Source: Massilia sp. PAMC28688 (GTDB lineage: Bacteria; Pseudomonadota; Gammaproteobacteria; Burkholderiales; Burkholderiaceae_D). From it: a stretch of 64,000 nucleotides of DNA. Positions within the stretch are counted from its first letter, which is position 1. Each line of letters starts with the position of its first letter. Below are positions 1-8,476 of the stretch, piece by piece. A program made the translations under genes and the position numbers. The notes beneath the pieces were generated by a model. That model had not been told where the DNA came from and made no database searches. It saw only the letters and a list, made by a program, of their open reading frames with translations. The stretch spans positions 1,674,001 through 1,738,000 of the forward strand of contig NZ_CP080378.1 in the NCBI RefSeq assembly GCF_019443445.1, written 5' to 3'.

Positions 1-956
1 CCGGCCACGATTTCGGACGCCGAGGCCGAGCCGCCATTGACCAGCACCACCATGGGCACCTTCTTGAGCGCCGCCGGCAGCCTGGCCAGCGGGTCGCCCT
101 CGCCGGGGCTGGCGTAGAATTCGCGCCGGCCGTAGAACTTCTGGTTGGAGTCGCGCAGCTGGCCGGTGGTGGACACGATTTCCTGGTTGGGCGGCAGGAA
201 TGCGGCCGATACGCCCACGGCGCCCGGCAGCAGGCCGCCCGGATCGTTGCGCAGGTCCAGCACCAGGCCTTTCATCTGAGGATTTTGCGCGTACAAGGCG
301 TTGACCTTCTTTGCCATGTCATCGAGCGTCTTTTCCTGGAACTGGCTGATGCGCAGCCAGCCGTAGCCAGGTTCGATAATCTTGCCCTTGACGCTGACGA
401 CCTTGATCTGTTCGCGCGTGAGCGGCACGATCCAGGGCTTGTCCTCGCCCCTGCGCGCGATGGTGAGGACCACCTTCGATTTGGGCTCGCCGCGCATTTT
501 CTTGATGGCTTCGTCCAGCGTCAATCCCTTGACGGGCGTGCTGTCGATGCGGGTGATCAGGTCGCCGCTCTTGATCCCGGCGCGAAAGGCGGGCGAATCC
601 TCGATGGGGCTGACAATCTTGACGTAGCCGTCTTCCATGGCCACCTCGATACCCAGGCCAACGAAGCGGCCCTGCATGCTGTCGCGCATTTCGGCGTAGG
701 CTTTTTTATCGAGATAGACCGAGTGCGGGTCGAGCGAACCGACCATGCCGGAAATGGCCTGGGTGAGCAGCTTCTTGTCCTCGACCTTTTCCACGTAGTC
801 GGACTTGATGAGGCCATACACATCGGCCAGCTGGCGCAGTTCGTCCAGCGGCAGCGGCGCGGCGCCGCCCTTTTGCGCGAACGCGGAAAACTGCACCGAG
901 GCGGCAAAGCCGGCCACCATGCCAATGCCGACCAGGCCGAGATGTTTGACTTTCAT
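1..956 (-). CDS. S41 C-terminal processing peptidase (CtpA/Prc type), 3' end outside window
   Basis: Periplasmic carboxyl-terminal processing protease. The start ATG is at 956; residues 1-28 form a signal peptide ending near SAFAQ. A PDZ domain follows (DSPAFRAGIKSGDLI region), then the S41 core with the LDLRNDPGG segment. The catalytic serine motif GGSASASE lies just inside the left edge, so the catalytic lysine and the C terminus fall outside the window. It follows envC and gpmA on the same strand, 12 bp after envC, an order familiar from Burkholderiales, so the three are probably cotranscribed. Family assignment is firm; the precise substrate is unknown. Confidence 0.93.
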   Translation of the reverse strand, partial: MKVKHLGLVGIGMVAGFAASVQFSAFAQKGGAAPLPLDELRQLADVYGLIKSDYVEKVEDKKLLTQAISGMVGSLDPHSVYLDKKAYAEMRDSMQGRFVGLGIEVAMEDGYVKIVSPIEDSPAFRAGIKSGDLITRIDSTPVKGLTLDEAIKKMRGEPKSKVVLTIARRGEDKPWIVPLTREQIKVVSVKGKIIEPGYGWLRISQFQEKTLDDMAKKVNALYAQNPQMKGLVLDLRNDPGGLLPGAVGVSAAFLPPNQEIVSTTGQLRDSNQKFYGRREFYASPGEGDPLARLPAALKKVPMVVLVNGGSASASEIVA

Positions 957-968
957 GCGTGCGTACCC

Positions 969-2402
969 TTAGAAGCTGATCCAGGACGCTGGATTGAAGG
1001 CCGCGCCCCTGTGCCTTAGCTCAAAGTATAGCCCCGATTCTTCGCCACCGCCGGTGTTTCCGGCGCTGGCAATCGGGTCGCCGCCCTTGACGGCGTCGCC
1101 CACGCGCTTGAGCAGCGACTGGTTGCTGCCGTAGATGGACAGGTACTCGCTGCCATGGTCGACAATGATGAGGTTGCCGAAGCCGCGCATCCAGGACGCA
1201 AACACGACGCGCCCGGCGGCAATCGACCTCACTTCGCTGCCTTCGGGCGCCTTGATGAACACGCCCTTCCAGCTTGGCCCGCCGTCACGCTTGCTGCCAA
1301 AGCTGGCGGCCAGCTGGCCGGCCACGGGCGAGCGCAGCTTGCCCTTGAGGCTGGCAAAGGCGCCGTCCGGCGCGGCAGGCGCCAGGGCAATGTCGGCCGG
1401 ACGCGCGGGCGGTTCGGCCGGCTCCACGGGCCGCTGCACCACCTTGGGCGGCTCGGCCTCGACCGGGTTGGCCGGCTTGGCGCCGGGGTTGGCAGCTTCG
1501 CGCGCCAGCCTTTCCTGCTCGGCCTGGGCGCGCGCGCGGGCCAGCGCGGCCGCTTCCGCCTGGGCCCGGGCGCGGGCGGCGGCCACGGCTTCCTGGCGCC
1601 GCTTTTCGGCGGCGGCCGCCTCGGCCTGCTGTTTGATGAGGCGTGACAGGCGGTCCACCAGGCTCGTCATGCGCTGCTGGTCTTTTTCCAGCGAACCAAT
1701 CTGGCGGCGCTGGGTCACCGCTTTCTTGGACAGCGTGCCCAGCACGGCAGCCCGCTTGGCCTTTTCCCGCTCCAGCAGCGCTTTCTGGTCGCGCTCTTCC
1801 TGCGCGATTTCATCGAGCTCGGCCTTGGCGTTCTGTTCTTTTTGCTGGTTGGTCTGCACCTGCGCCAGGTTGTTGCGCAGCGATGTGAGCAGCTGGGCCT
1901 TGGCGCGCGACACGTAGGCCATCAGCTGCATGTCGCGGTTGATGCGGTTGGGGTTGTCGCCCGAGAGCAAGAGCTTGATGCGGTCCTCGTTGCCGGCGAT
2001 ATATTGTTCGCGCATGAGGTCGGCCAGCTGCTTTCTTTGCGCCTCCACCACGGCGGCCAGGCGGGCCTGTTCCTCGGCCAGGGTTTCCAGGCGCTGGCCT
2101 GTTTCCACCTGCTCCTGCGCCAGTTCCTTGAGCTGGCGGTTGGCGTTGGAAATGGCCTCTTCGGACTCGGCCAGGGTATCGGCCGCGTCCTCCTTCTGGT
2201 CTTCGATCTTGGCCAGCTCGCTTTTCATGCGCGCCAGCTTTTGCGCAATCTCAGCGCGCGTGGCTTCGGCAGCAGCCTTTTGCTTGCTGCGTTCCGTGAC
2301 CTTTTTCTGGGCCGCGCCGGCCGGGCCGATGGCAGCGGCCAGGGCCACGCACAGCATGGCCCAGCCGCCCAGTTTCTTCAAGTGCTTCAATTGGCGATAC
2401 AA
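969..2402 (-). CDS. envC: Murein hydrolase activator EnvC (degenerate M23/LytM)
   Basis: Periplasmic activator of cell-division amidases, 477 aa. The N-terminal 30 residues are a signal peptide (basic KHLKK, then a hydrophobic stretch ending GPAGAA). Residues from about 35 to 290 are a long Glu/Lys/Ala/Arg-rich coiled coil, followed by a Pro-rich linker and a C-terminal LytM domain (about 355-477). The zinc ligands are degenerate: the last motif reads ELRHRG instead of HxH, as in EnvC proteins that activate amidases rather than cut murein. The start is TTG at 2402, with AAGG 11 nt upstream inside the end of gpmA; the next in-frame ATG would remove most of the signal peptide's basic part. It lies 3 bp after gpmA and 12 bp before the S41 protease gene. 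Confidence 0.9.
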   Translation of the reverse strand: MYRQLKHLKKLGGWAMLCVALAAAIGPAGAAQKKVTERSKQKAAAEATRAEIAQKLARMKSELAKIEDQKEDAADTLAESEEAISNANRQLKELAQEQVETGQRLETLAEEQARLAAVVEAQRKQLADLMREQYIAGNEDRIKLLLSGDNPNRINRDMQLMAYVSRAKAQLLTSLRNNLAQVQTNQQKEQNAKAELDEIAQEERDQKALLEREKAKRAAVLGTLSKKAVTQRRQIGSLEKDQQRMTSLVDRLSRLIKQQAEAAAAEKRRQEAVAAARARAQAEAAALARARAQAEQERLAREAANPGAKPANPVEAEPPKVVQRPVEPAEPPARPADIALAPAAPDGAFASLKGKLRSPVAGQLAASFGSKRDGGPSWKGVFIKAPEGSEVRSIAAGRVVFASWMRGFGNLIIVDHGSEYLSIYGSNQSLLKRVGDAVKGGDPIASAGNTGGGEESGLYFELRHRGAAFNPASWISF

Positions 2403-2405
2403 AAC

Positions 2406-3152
2406 TTATTTGGCCTTCCCTTGATTGGCCACGGCAGCCACGGCGGCGGCAATGGCTTCCTGGTCGCCCAGGTAATAGTGGCGGATCGGTTTCAGATCGG
2501 CGTCGAGCTCGTACACCAGCGGCTGGCCATTGGGGATGTTGAGGCTGACGATATCTTCATCGCTGATGCCGTCGAGCATCTTGATCAGGGCGCGCAGGCT
2601 GTTGCCGTGGGCCGAGATCAGGATTTTCTTGCCGGCGCGGATGGCCGGCGCGATCTCATCATCCCACACGGGCATCACGCGCGCGACGGTGTCTTTCAGG
2701 CATTCGGTCAGGGGAATGCTGTCTTTCGGCACGCCGGCGTAGCGCGGATCGGCAAACGAGGTGCGCTCGTCGGACGCTTCCAGGGCCGGCGGCGGGGTGT
2801 CGTAGCTGCGGCGCCATACCAGTACTTGCGCGTCGCCATACTTGGCGGCCGTTTCGCCCTTGTCCAGGCCTTGCAGGGCGCCGTAGTGGCGCTCGTTGAG
2901 GCGCCAGTCATTCTTGATCGGCAGCCACATCATGTCCATGTCGTCCAGCGCCAGCCACAGCGTGCGGATGGCGCGCTTGAGGACCGAGGTGTAGGCCAGG
3001 TCAAAGGTAAACCCGGCTTCCTTGAGCACCTGGCCGGCCTGCTTCGCTTCCTTGACGCCCTTTTCCGTCAGGTCCACATCGGTCCAGCCGGTGAAGCGGT
3101 TTTCGAGATTCCAGGTCGATTCGCCATGGCGCATGAAGACAATTTTGTACAT
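2406..3152 (-). CDS. gpmA: 2,3-bisphosphoglycerate-dependent phosphoglycerate mutase
   Basis: Cytosolic glycolytic enzyme interconverting 3- and 2-phosphoglycerate. The phosphohistidine motif RHG is at residues 8-10, the catalytic Glu is in [12 protein letters not shown] (E87), and the second histidine is in ISAHGNSLR (H182). The length of 248 aa is normal for the family. It is the first gene of a gpmA-envC-protease run. The start ATG at 3152 has GGAA about 8 nt upstream, and it diverges from the rhodanese-grxC-secB group. Confidence 0.97.
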   Translation of the reverse strand: MYKIVFMRHGESTWNLENRFTGWTDVDLTEKGVKEAKQAGQVLKEAGFTFDLAYTSVLKRAIRTLWLALDDMDMMWLPIKNDWRLNERHYGALQGLDKGETAAKYGDAQVLVWRRSYDTPPPALEASDERTSFADPRYAGVPKDSIPLTECLKDTVARVMPVWDDEIAPAIRAGKKILISAHGNSLRALIKMLDGISDEDIVSLNIPNGQPLVYELDADLKPIRHYYLGDQEAIAAAVAAVANQGKAK

Positions 3153-3212
3153 GTGTGTAGTTCCAGGAGTGGGTAGGATGGGTGGGATTTTATTCGCAAT
3201 CGGCTTCTATTT

Positions 3213-3218
3213 TATAAT
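3213..3218 (+). promoter_or_regulatory. -10 element for the rhodanese-grxC genes
   Basis: A perfect TATAAT sits in the 119-bp gap between divergent gpmA and the rhodanese gene, 54 bp before the GTG start. The -35 region is poor (T-rich at about 3188-3195), so only the -10 box is well supported. Confidence 0.4.
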
Positions 3219-3271
3219 GCGCGCATTGCATTGTCCTAAACCATTGACTTACCACTCATTATTGGAACCCC

Positions 3272-3673
3272 GTGAACTTTATTATCGACAATATTTTCCT
3301 CGTCATCATCGTGGTGGCCTCCGGTGTGGGCCTGCTGCTGCCCGCCCTGTCGCCCCGTGGTGCGCGCGTGTCGCCCCAGGATGTGGTGATCCGCATGAAC
3401 CGCGGCAAGAACGTGGTGGTGGATATCCGTACGGCAGAAGAATTTGCCAAAGGGCATTTGCGCGACGCGAAAAACATTCCGCTGGCAGACTTCTCCTCAC
3501 GTATCGGCGAACTGGAAAAATCCAAGGGCAAGAGTATCGTCGTCGTGTGCCAGACTGGCGCGCGCGCGGACAAGGCTGTAAGGCAGCTCCAGGCCGCCGG
3601 ATTTGATGATGTGGTCGCCCTCGATGGCGGCCTTGTCGCGTGGCAGGCAGCCAGCCTGCCCCTCGCCAAATAA
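3272..3673 (+). CDS. Membrane-anchored rhodanese-like protein
   Basis: Single-domain rhodanese (sulfurtransferase fold), 133 aa. Residues 4-25 form one transmembrane helix and the rhodanese domain follows from about residue 33. The active-site loop is CQTGARA with the catalytic cysteine at C93. The start is GTG at 3272. It lies directly before grxC and secB, an arrangement common in beta- and gammaproteobacteria (E. coli has yibN-grxC-secB). Known homologues have no settled physiological substrate. Confidence 0.9.
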   Translation: MNFIIDNIFLVIIVVASGVGLLLPALSPRGARVSPQDVVIRMNRGKNVVVDIRTAEEFAKGHLRDAKNIPLADFSSRIGELEKSKGKSIVVVCQTGARADKAVRQLQAAGFDDVVALDGGLVAWQAASLPLAK

Positions 3674-3686
3674 GAAAGGAATGACC

Positions 3687-3947
3687 ATGCCAGCCCAAGT
3701 TGTGATGTACACCACCGCCGTCTGCCCCTACTGCGTGCGGGCCGAGCGCCTGCTCGATGCCAAGGGCGTCAAGATTGACAAGATCCGCGTCGACCTCGAC
3801 CCGGAACAGAAAACCATCATGATGCAGAAGACGGGCCGCCGCACGGTGCCGCAAATCTATGTGGGCGATACCCACGTGGGTGGCTTCGACGACCTGTACG
3901 CGCTCGACCAGGCCGGGCGCCTGGACCCCTTGTTAAACGGGGCTTGA
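3687..3947 (+). CDS. grxC: Glutaredoxin 3
   Basis: Dithiol glutaredoxin of 86 aa with the CPYC active site at residues 13-16, plus the TVPQIYVG and GGFDDL glutathione-binding elements. The ATG at 3687 is preferred because AAGGA ends 6 nt before it; the in-frame ATG at 3681 directly abuts the ribosome-binding site. It is 13 bp downstream of the rhodanese gene and probably in the same transcript. Confidence 0.95.
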   Translation: MPAQVVMYTTAVCPYCVRAERLLDAKGVKIDKIRVDLDPEQKTIMMQKTGRRTVPQIYVGDTHVGGFDDLYALDQAGRLDPLLNGA

Positions 3948-4067
3948 ACCCCACATGGGGCGAGGACGGCGGGCCGGCCCGATGCCAGCCTCGCTGTCAC
4001 GCTCGCGCAAAACTATGTGTAAGCCGTATTGGTTTTGATACAATTACCGTCGCCCCAGGCACACTCT

Positions 4068-4090
4068 GAACGGCCATTGCCGTTCTTTTT
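4068..4090 (+). terminator. Terminator-like hairpin in front of secB
   Basis: GAACGGC / GCCGTTC form a perfect 7-bp stem around a CATT loop, followed by five T. A possible -10 box (TACAAT, 4039-4044) lies upstream of it, so the hairpin could end the grxC transcript, sit in the secB leader, or do both. It ends 21 bp before the secB start. Confidence 0.55.
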
Positions 4091-4111
4091 ATTTCATAAC
4101 GAAAGCGTTCC

Positions 4112-4585
4112 ATGTCTGACGAAAACCAGCAACCAGTATTCCAAATCCAACGCGTCTATCTGAAAGACATGTCGCTGGAGCAACCGAATTCCCCGGCCAT
4201 CTTCCTCGAGCAGGAAGCGCCAGCGATCGAAGTGTCGCTTGACGTGGGCGCCGAAGCCATTGCCGACGGCATCTACGAGTCGACCGTCACCATCACCGTG
4301 ACCGCCAAGGTCAAGGACAAGGTCGCATTCCTGGTGGAAGGCAAGCAGGCCGGCATTTTCGAGGCACGCAATATTCCTGCCGACCAGATGGACCCGCTGC
4401 TGGGCATCGGCTGCCCGAACATCGTGTACCCTTACCTGCGCGCCAATATCGCCGACGTGATCACCCGTGCCGGCTTCCCGCCCGTGCACCTGGCTGAAAT
4501 CAATTTCGAAGTGTTCTACCAGCAGCGCCGCCAGGCACTGGCCGAAGCAGCAGGCTCGGCACCGGCTCCTACTGCAGCCGTCTAA
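4112..4585 (+). CDS. secB: Protein-export chaperone SecB
   Basis: Cytosolic tetrameric chaperone that holds preproteins unfolded for SecA. The 157-aa protein has the typical order [17 protein letters not shown] (start), the PNIVYPYLR segment and [14 protein letters not shown], with a short Ala/Pro-rich tail. The start ATG has GAAAG about 8 nt upstream. It sits between grxC and gpsA as in many proteobacteria. Confidence 0.97.
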   Translation: MSDENQQPVFQIQRVYLKDMSLEQPNSPAIFLEQEAPAIEVSLDVGAEAIADGIYESTVTITVTAKVKDKVAFLVEGKQAGIFEARNIPADQMDPLLGIGCPNIVYPYLRANIADVITRAGFPPVHLAEINFEVFYQQRRQALAEAAGSAPAPTAAV

Positions 4586-4654
4586 GCTTCACCAGCAGTC
4601 GCAGCACCAGGGTGGGATGTGCTCCCCACCCTGCCATCCTCGGCGAAGGCCATC

Positions 4655-5098
4655 ATGACAATCCCACGTTTCATTGCCGGCGCGGCGCTGTTGCTCGCTT
4701 CGGTATCGGCACAGGCATTCGATTTCAAATCGGTCGGCAATACGCCCGCCATTTTGTATGACGCCCCTTCCGTGCGCGGCGGCAAACTGTATATCGCGCC
4801 GCGCGGCATGCCGGTCGAAGTCGTGCTCAGCTACGGCGACTGGGTCAAGGTGCGCGACATGAGCGGCGACATGGCGTGGACGGAAGCGAAGATGCTCACG
4901 CCCAAGCGCAATGTGATCGTGCGCGTCAATGGCGCCAAGGTCAGGCCCACGCCGGACGAGAGCGGCATTGCGCTCATGACGGCCGACAAGGGCGTGCTGC
5001 TGGAACTGGCCGACCCGACTTCCAACGTCTGGATCAAGGTGCGTCACCGCGACGGCATCATTGGCTTTGTCAAATCCAGCGATATCTGGGGCATCTGA
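4655..5098 (+). CDS. Exported bacterial SH3-domain protein
   Basis: Predicted periplasmic protein, 147 aa: a signal peptide (to about residue 20, ending SAQA), followed by two SH3-like repeats (YGDWVKVRD..MAWTEAKML and NVWIKVRHRDGIIGFVKSSDIWG). The ATG at 4655 is chosen over the upstream ATG at 4619 because it gives a clean signal peptide and has GAAGG at a suitable distance. Homologues often lie between secB and gpsA. Function unknown; peptidoglycan or protein binding is a guess from the fold. Confidence 0.85.
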   Translation: MTIPRFIAGAALLLASVSAQAFDFKSVGNTPAILYDAPSVRGGKLYIAPRGMPVEVVLSYGDWVKVRDMSGDMAWTEAKMLTPKRNVIVRVNGAKVRPTPDESGIALMTADKGVLLELADPTSNVWIKVRHRDGIIGFVKSSDIWGI

Positions 5099-5118
5099 TT
5101 TTGCCCCCATTGGACCCC

Positions 5119-6135
5119 ATGCATACACCACCTGGCAATCACATTACTGTCCTCGGCGCCGGCGCCTGGGGCACCGCCGTGGCGCTGGCCCTGTCGGCCC
5201 GCCACAATGTCCTGATCTGGGGCCGCGACCCGCTCGCCATGGCAGCCATGGACACGGCCCGCGAAAACACCCACTACCTGCCCGGCTTTGCATTGCCGCC
5301 GCAGCTGCAGGTCACCGGCAACCTGGAATCTGCGCTGGCGCACCTGGATGACCCGGCGCCGCTGCTCATTGCCGCCTGCCCCGTAGCCGGCCTGCGGCCC
5401 CTGCTGCAGCAGCTCAAACCCCATGCCATTCCCAACATCGTGTGGCTGTGCAAGGGCTTTGAGGGCGGCAGCGGCATGCTGCCGCACCAGGTGGTGCAGG
5501 ACGTGCTGGGCGAGGCGGTGCCGGCTGCGGCCCTCTCGGGCCCATCGTTTGCCCAGGAAGTGGCGCGCAGCCTGCCGTGCGCCCTGACGGTTGCGTCCTC
5601 CTCGCTGGCCCTGCGCGAATCCGTGGTGGCCAGCGTTCATGGCGGCACTATGCGCGTCTATGCCTGCGACGACATGGTGGGCGTGGAAGTCGGTGGCGCC
5701 GTCAAGAACGTGCTGGCCATTGCCACCGGCGTGGCCGATGGCCTGGGCCTGGGCTTGAATGCGCGCGCCGCCCTGATCACGCGCGGGCTGGCGGAAATCA
5801 CGCGCCTGGGCACGGCCCTGGGTGCCAATCCCGGCACCTTCATGGGCCTGACCGGCATGGGCGACCTGATCCTGACCTGCACCGGCGACCTGTCGCGCAA
5901 CCGCAAGGTCGGCCTGGAGCTGGCCAAGGGCAAGGCGCTCGATACCATTGTGGCCGAACTGGGCCACGTGGCCGAAGGCGTGCCCTGCGCCAGGGCCGTG
6001 CGCGCACTGGCAGCGAGCATGGATGTGGACATGCCGATCACCAATGCCATTGCCGGCGTCTTGTTTGACGGGGACACCCCGCAGGACATGCTGGCCCAGC
6101 TGCTGGCACGCGATCCGCGCGACGAAGTCGCGTGA
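5119..6135 (+). CDS. gpsA: NAD(P)H-dependent glycerol-3-phosphate dehydrogenase
   Basis: Makes sn-glycerol 3-phosphate from dihydroxyacetone phosphate for phospholipid synthesis. The 338-aa protein has an N-terminal Rossmann motif GAGAWG (13-18), the GPSFAQEV segment and the catalytic lysine in GGAVKNVLAIATG. The ATG at 5119 starts the conserved N terminus; an in-frame TTG 18 bp upstream is a weaker option. It begins 20 bp after the SH3 gene, the likely end of the grxC-secB-gpsA transcript. Confidence 0.96.
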   Translation: MHTPPGNHITVLGAGAWGTAVALALSARHNVLIWGRDPLAMAAMDTARENTHYLPGFALPPQLQVTGNLESALAHLDDPAPLLIAACPVAGLRPLLQQLKPHAIPNIVWLCKGFEGGSGMLPHQVVQDVLGEAVPAAALSGPSFAQEVARSLPCALTVASSSLALRESVVASVHGGTMRVYACDDMVGVEVGGAVKNVLAIATGVADGLGLGLNARAALITRGLAEITRLGTALGANPGTFMGLTGMGDLILTCTGDLSRNRKVGLELAKGKALDTIVAELGHVAEGVPCARAVRALAASMDVDMPITNAIAGVLFDGDTPQDMLAQLLARDPRDEVA

Positions 6136-6199
6136 AGCAGTGGCTTGAGGCAGACCCGGTGGCCTGACGGCGCCGCTTGCGGCCCGGCCCAGCGCCCGA

Positions 6200-6562
6200 T
6201 CAGCGCTGCAGCACTTGCGCGTGTTCTTCCCCTTTTGGATTGAGCAGGATGGTCAGCAGGCCCACCGCGTCTTCGTTGGCGCGGATGGCATGCGGCACGC
6301 CGCCCAGCAGGTACACCATCTCGCCCGGGCGCAGGATGGTGGAAGTGCCATGGGCGTCGCACACCAGTTCGCCGTGCAGGCAGAGCAAGGTGATTTCCCC
6401 ATCGACCTTGTGCAGCGGCATGTCCCGCTCCTTGGGCAGCACCAGGCGGATCAGTTCCATGTGCTCGGTCTTGGCCAGCGCGATGGAAGTGAAATGGGCA
6501 ATATCGTCTTCGGTGCGCTGCAAGCGAATCAGTTCGCCTGAGGCGGCGTGGGGCAAGGCCAT
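6200..6562 (-). CDS. Small cupin-domain protein
   Basis: 120-aa protein with one cupin barrel: the first half carries HGELVCDAHG and the second RPGEMVYLLGGVPHAI, whose histidine is a typical cupin metal ligand. The first motif lacks the usual HxH, so metal binding is uncertain. It lies 11 bp after the DUF2461 gene and probably shares its transcript. No specific substrate can be named. Confidence 0.75.
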   Translation of the reverse strand: MALPHAASGELIRLQRTEDDIAHFTSIALAKTEHMELIRLVLPKERDMPLHKVDGEITLLCLHGELVCDAHGTSTILRPGEMVYLLGGVPHAIRANEDAVGLLTILLNPKGEEHAQVLQR

Positions 6563-6573
6563 AGCATCTCCTG

Positions 6574-7266
6574 TCAGTCTTGTGTGGGGGCAACCTCCAC
6601 GCCGCGCAGCCAGGCGACCAGCGTGTAGGCATCCTTGAACGCGCGCGCCAAATCAGGTACGAGCTGGTCGGGTTCGTTCAGCTTGAGCTTGACTTCGGTC
6701 CACACGAAAAAACTCTTGAGCTTGATGTACTCGATGTGCGGATGGCCGGGGTCGTAACCTTTGGGCGGGCGCTGCAGTTTGTCTTCGTGCAGCATGCTGT
6801 CGCCAAAGGTGCTCCGCATGGCCTTATTCTTGATCACTTTGGCAAATCCTGGCGCATCGTTGACGAGCGCGGCGCGGATCGCCTTCAGGCGTGGCGGCGG
6901 CGGCAGGTATTCGCCGGCCCCGATGCCGAGCGTGCCATCGCCATCGATGTGGAAATAATAGGTGGGCCCACCGCCGGCGCTGGGTCGGCGCAAATCCCTG
7001 GGCGTGATGCCGGCCGAAAAGCGCGTCTTGTAGGGCCGCTTGTCGGCGGCAAAGCGGATATCGCGGTTGATGCGGAACATGGCCTTTTTCGGATTGCAGG
7101 CCACCACTTCACGGTCAAATGTGCCCAGCTGCGCAATCAGTTGCGTCACCACGGCTAAAAATTCTTCGCGCAGGATATCGTAGCGCGGCTTGTTCATGAT
7201 GAACCAGGGACGGTTGTTGTTGTCGGCCAGCTCGGTCAGGTATTGCGTCAGGTCGCGCAGATGCAT
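6574..7266 (-). CDS. DUF2461 (TIGR02453) family protein
   Basis: 230-aa protein matching the DUF2461 family by its characteristic segments: NNNRPWFIMNK near the N terminus, FRINRDIRFAADKRPYKT in the middle, and GAGEYLPPPPRL plus KLQRPPKGYDPGHP in the second half. The biochemical role of the family is not established. It stands upstream of the cupin gene on the same strand. There is no strong ribosome-binding site before the chosen ATG at 7266. Confidence 0.85.
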   Translation of the reverse strand: MHLRDLTQYLTELADNNNRPWFIMNKPRYDILREEFLAVVTQLIAQLGTFDREVVACNPKKAMFRINRDIRFAADKRPYKTRFSAGITPRDLRRPSAGGGPTYYFHIDGDGTLGIGAGEYLPPPPRLKAIRAALVNDAPGFAKVIKNKAMRSTFGDSMLHEDKLQRPPKGYDPGHPHIEYIKLKSFFVWTEVKLKLNEPDQLVPDLARAFKDAYTLVAWLRGVEVAPTQD

Positions 7267-7332
7267 GGGTTCATGTCGTTAAGGTAGTGAAAATGCCGCG
7301 CACAGCGCGGCCACCGAGGAAAGTGGGGGCGC

Positions 7333-8385
7333 TCAGCTGGAGGACAAGGTGCTGGCCGCGCCGTTGCGCAAGCCCCAGAACTGCGGGGCCAGGCCGGTGT
7401 GGCGGCCCCTGACCTGCTGCGCCAGGCGCGCCAGCTCGGCCGCGGCGCCGCCCTCGGCCTCGCCGTTTCCCAGGGCGCGGAAGGTGGTCAGGGGAGTCTG
7501 TTGGGCGAGCCAGTCAAACAGCTTCTGGTACTGGTCCAGGTTGTCCATCGCGTATTCAAAGGCCGCCTGCACCTGGTCGCCGCTGGTCGCCACCGGGATG
7601 CGGGCGCCCGAGGCTGCGATCAAGCCTTCGATCTTGCGCGTATTCGATGGCAGCGCAACGAAGGGCTTGCCCGCGCGCGCGGCCAGGTAGATGCCATGAT
7701 GGCGGGCCGTGATGATGATGCTGGCTGCCGACCAGTCCGCGACCGCGCCGCGCCAGAGGTGGGTATGCATGCCGTGCTGCAGCGGATAGTAAAAGCTGCC
7801 TTCCACATTGTCGAGGATCTGGCGCAGGGTGGCGCCCACGTCGGCGTCGCGGAAAGGATGCCAGTCGGTCACCACGATCTGGCCGGACAGGTCTACCGCG
7901 GCGTCGGCCGAAAAGACGGCCGCCATGAAGGAGTCCGGCACCAGGCGCGCGGGCAGGCCCAGGCTTTCCGCATGGCGCAGCGATTCGGCATCGCGAATGC
8001 AAAAGTCATCCAGCCGGCCCAGGATGTCGAGCCAGCCCGTGTGCGCTTCGAACACGGCATTGACGATCAAGGTCTTCTTGCCCAGCTGCTGGGCCGCGCC
8101 CAGGCAGGCAAAGTATTCGCTGCCAAAGCCATGGTGCAGGGTGCCTTCGCCATTGATGACCATGGCATCGCAGGCTTCGATGCGGCGCCGCAGGGCGGGA
8201 TCGGCCAGCACGGCGGCGATGGCAGCGTCCTCGTCGCTCCCGGCAAAGCTGCGCAGCTCGCCAAGGAAGGCGCGGTCGCTGACAATGTGGCCGGCGTCAC
8301 CGAGCAGGCGCGCATGGGCGTCGGACACGGCCTGGCAGCCGACGTGGGGAATGGTGGCGGTATCGTTGAGCAGGAAGACGTTCAT
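7333..8385 (-). CDS. Polysaccharide pyruvyl transferase family protein
   Basis: 350-aa protein of the CsaB/WcaK-like polysaccharide pyruvyl transferase superfamily: an N-terminal acceptor half with the diagnostic VINGEGTLHHG motif (about 96-106) and a C-terminal half with the TARHHGIYLAARAGKPFVAL donor-binding segment. Members transfer pyruvate from PEP, or related groups, to cell-surface glycans. No glycan cluster is adjacent and the gene appears monocistronic, so the acceptor is unknown. Confidence 0.8.
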   Translation of the reverse strand: MNVFLLNDTATIPHVGCQAVSDAHARLLGDAGHIVSDRAFLGELRSFAGSDEDAAIAAVLADPALRRRIEACDAMVINGEGTLHHGFGSEYFACLGAAQQLGKKTLIVNAVFEAHTGWLDILGRLDDFCIRDAESLRHAESLGLPARLVPDSFMAAVFSADAAVDLSGQIVVTDWHPFRDADVGATLRQILDNVEGSFYYPLQHGMHTHLWRGAVADWSAASIIITARHHGIYLAARAGKPFVALPSNTRKIEGLIAASGARIPVATSGDQVQAAFEYAMDNLDQYQKLFDWLAQQTPLTTFRALGNGEAEGGAAAELARLAQQVRGRHTGLAPQFWGLRNGAASTLSSS

Positions 8386-8476
8386 GGCAGCCTACGGGCC
8401 AGTCGAAAGTCCCATGATAACCGTGCAGCCAAGAAAAAGCCCGCGCGATGGCGGGCTGCATGCCGGGCCGATGGCG

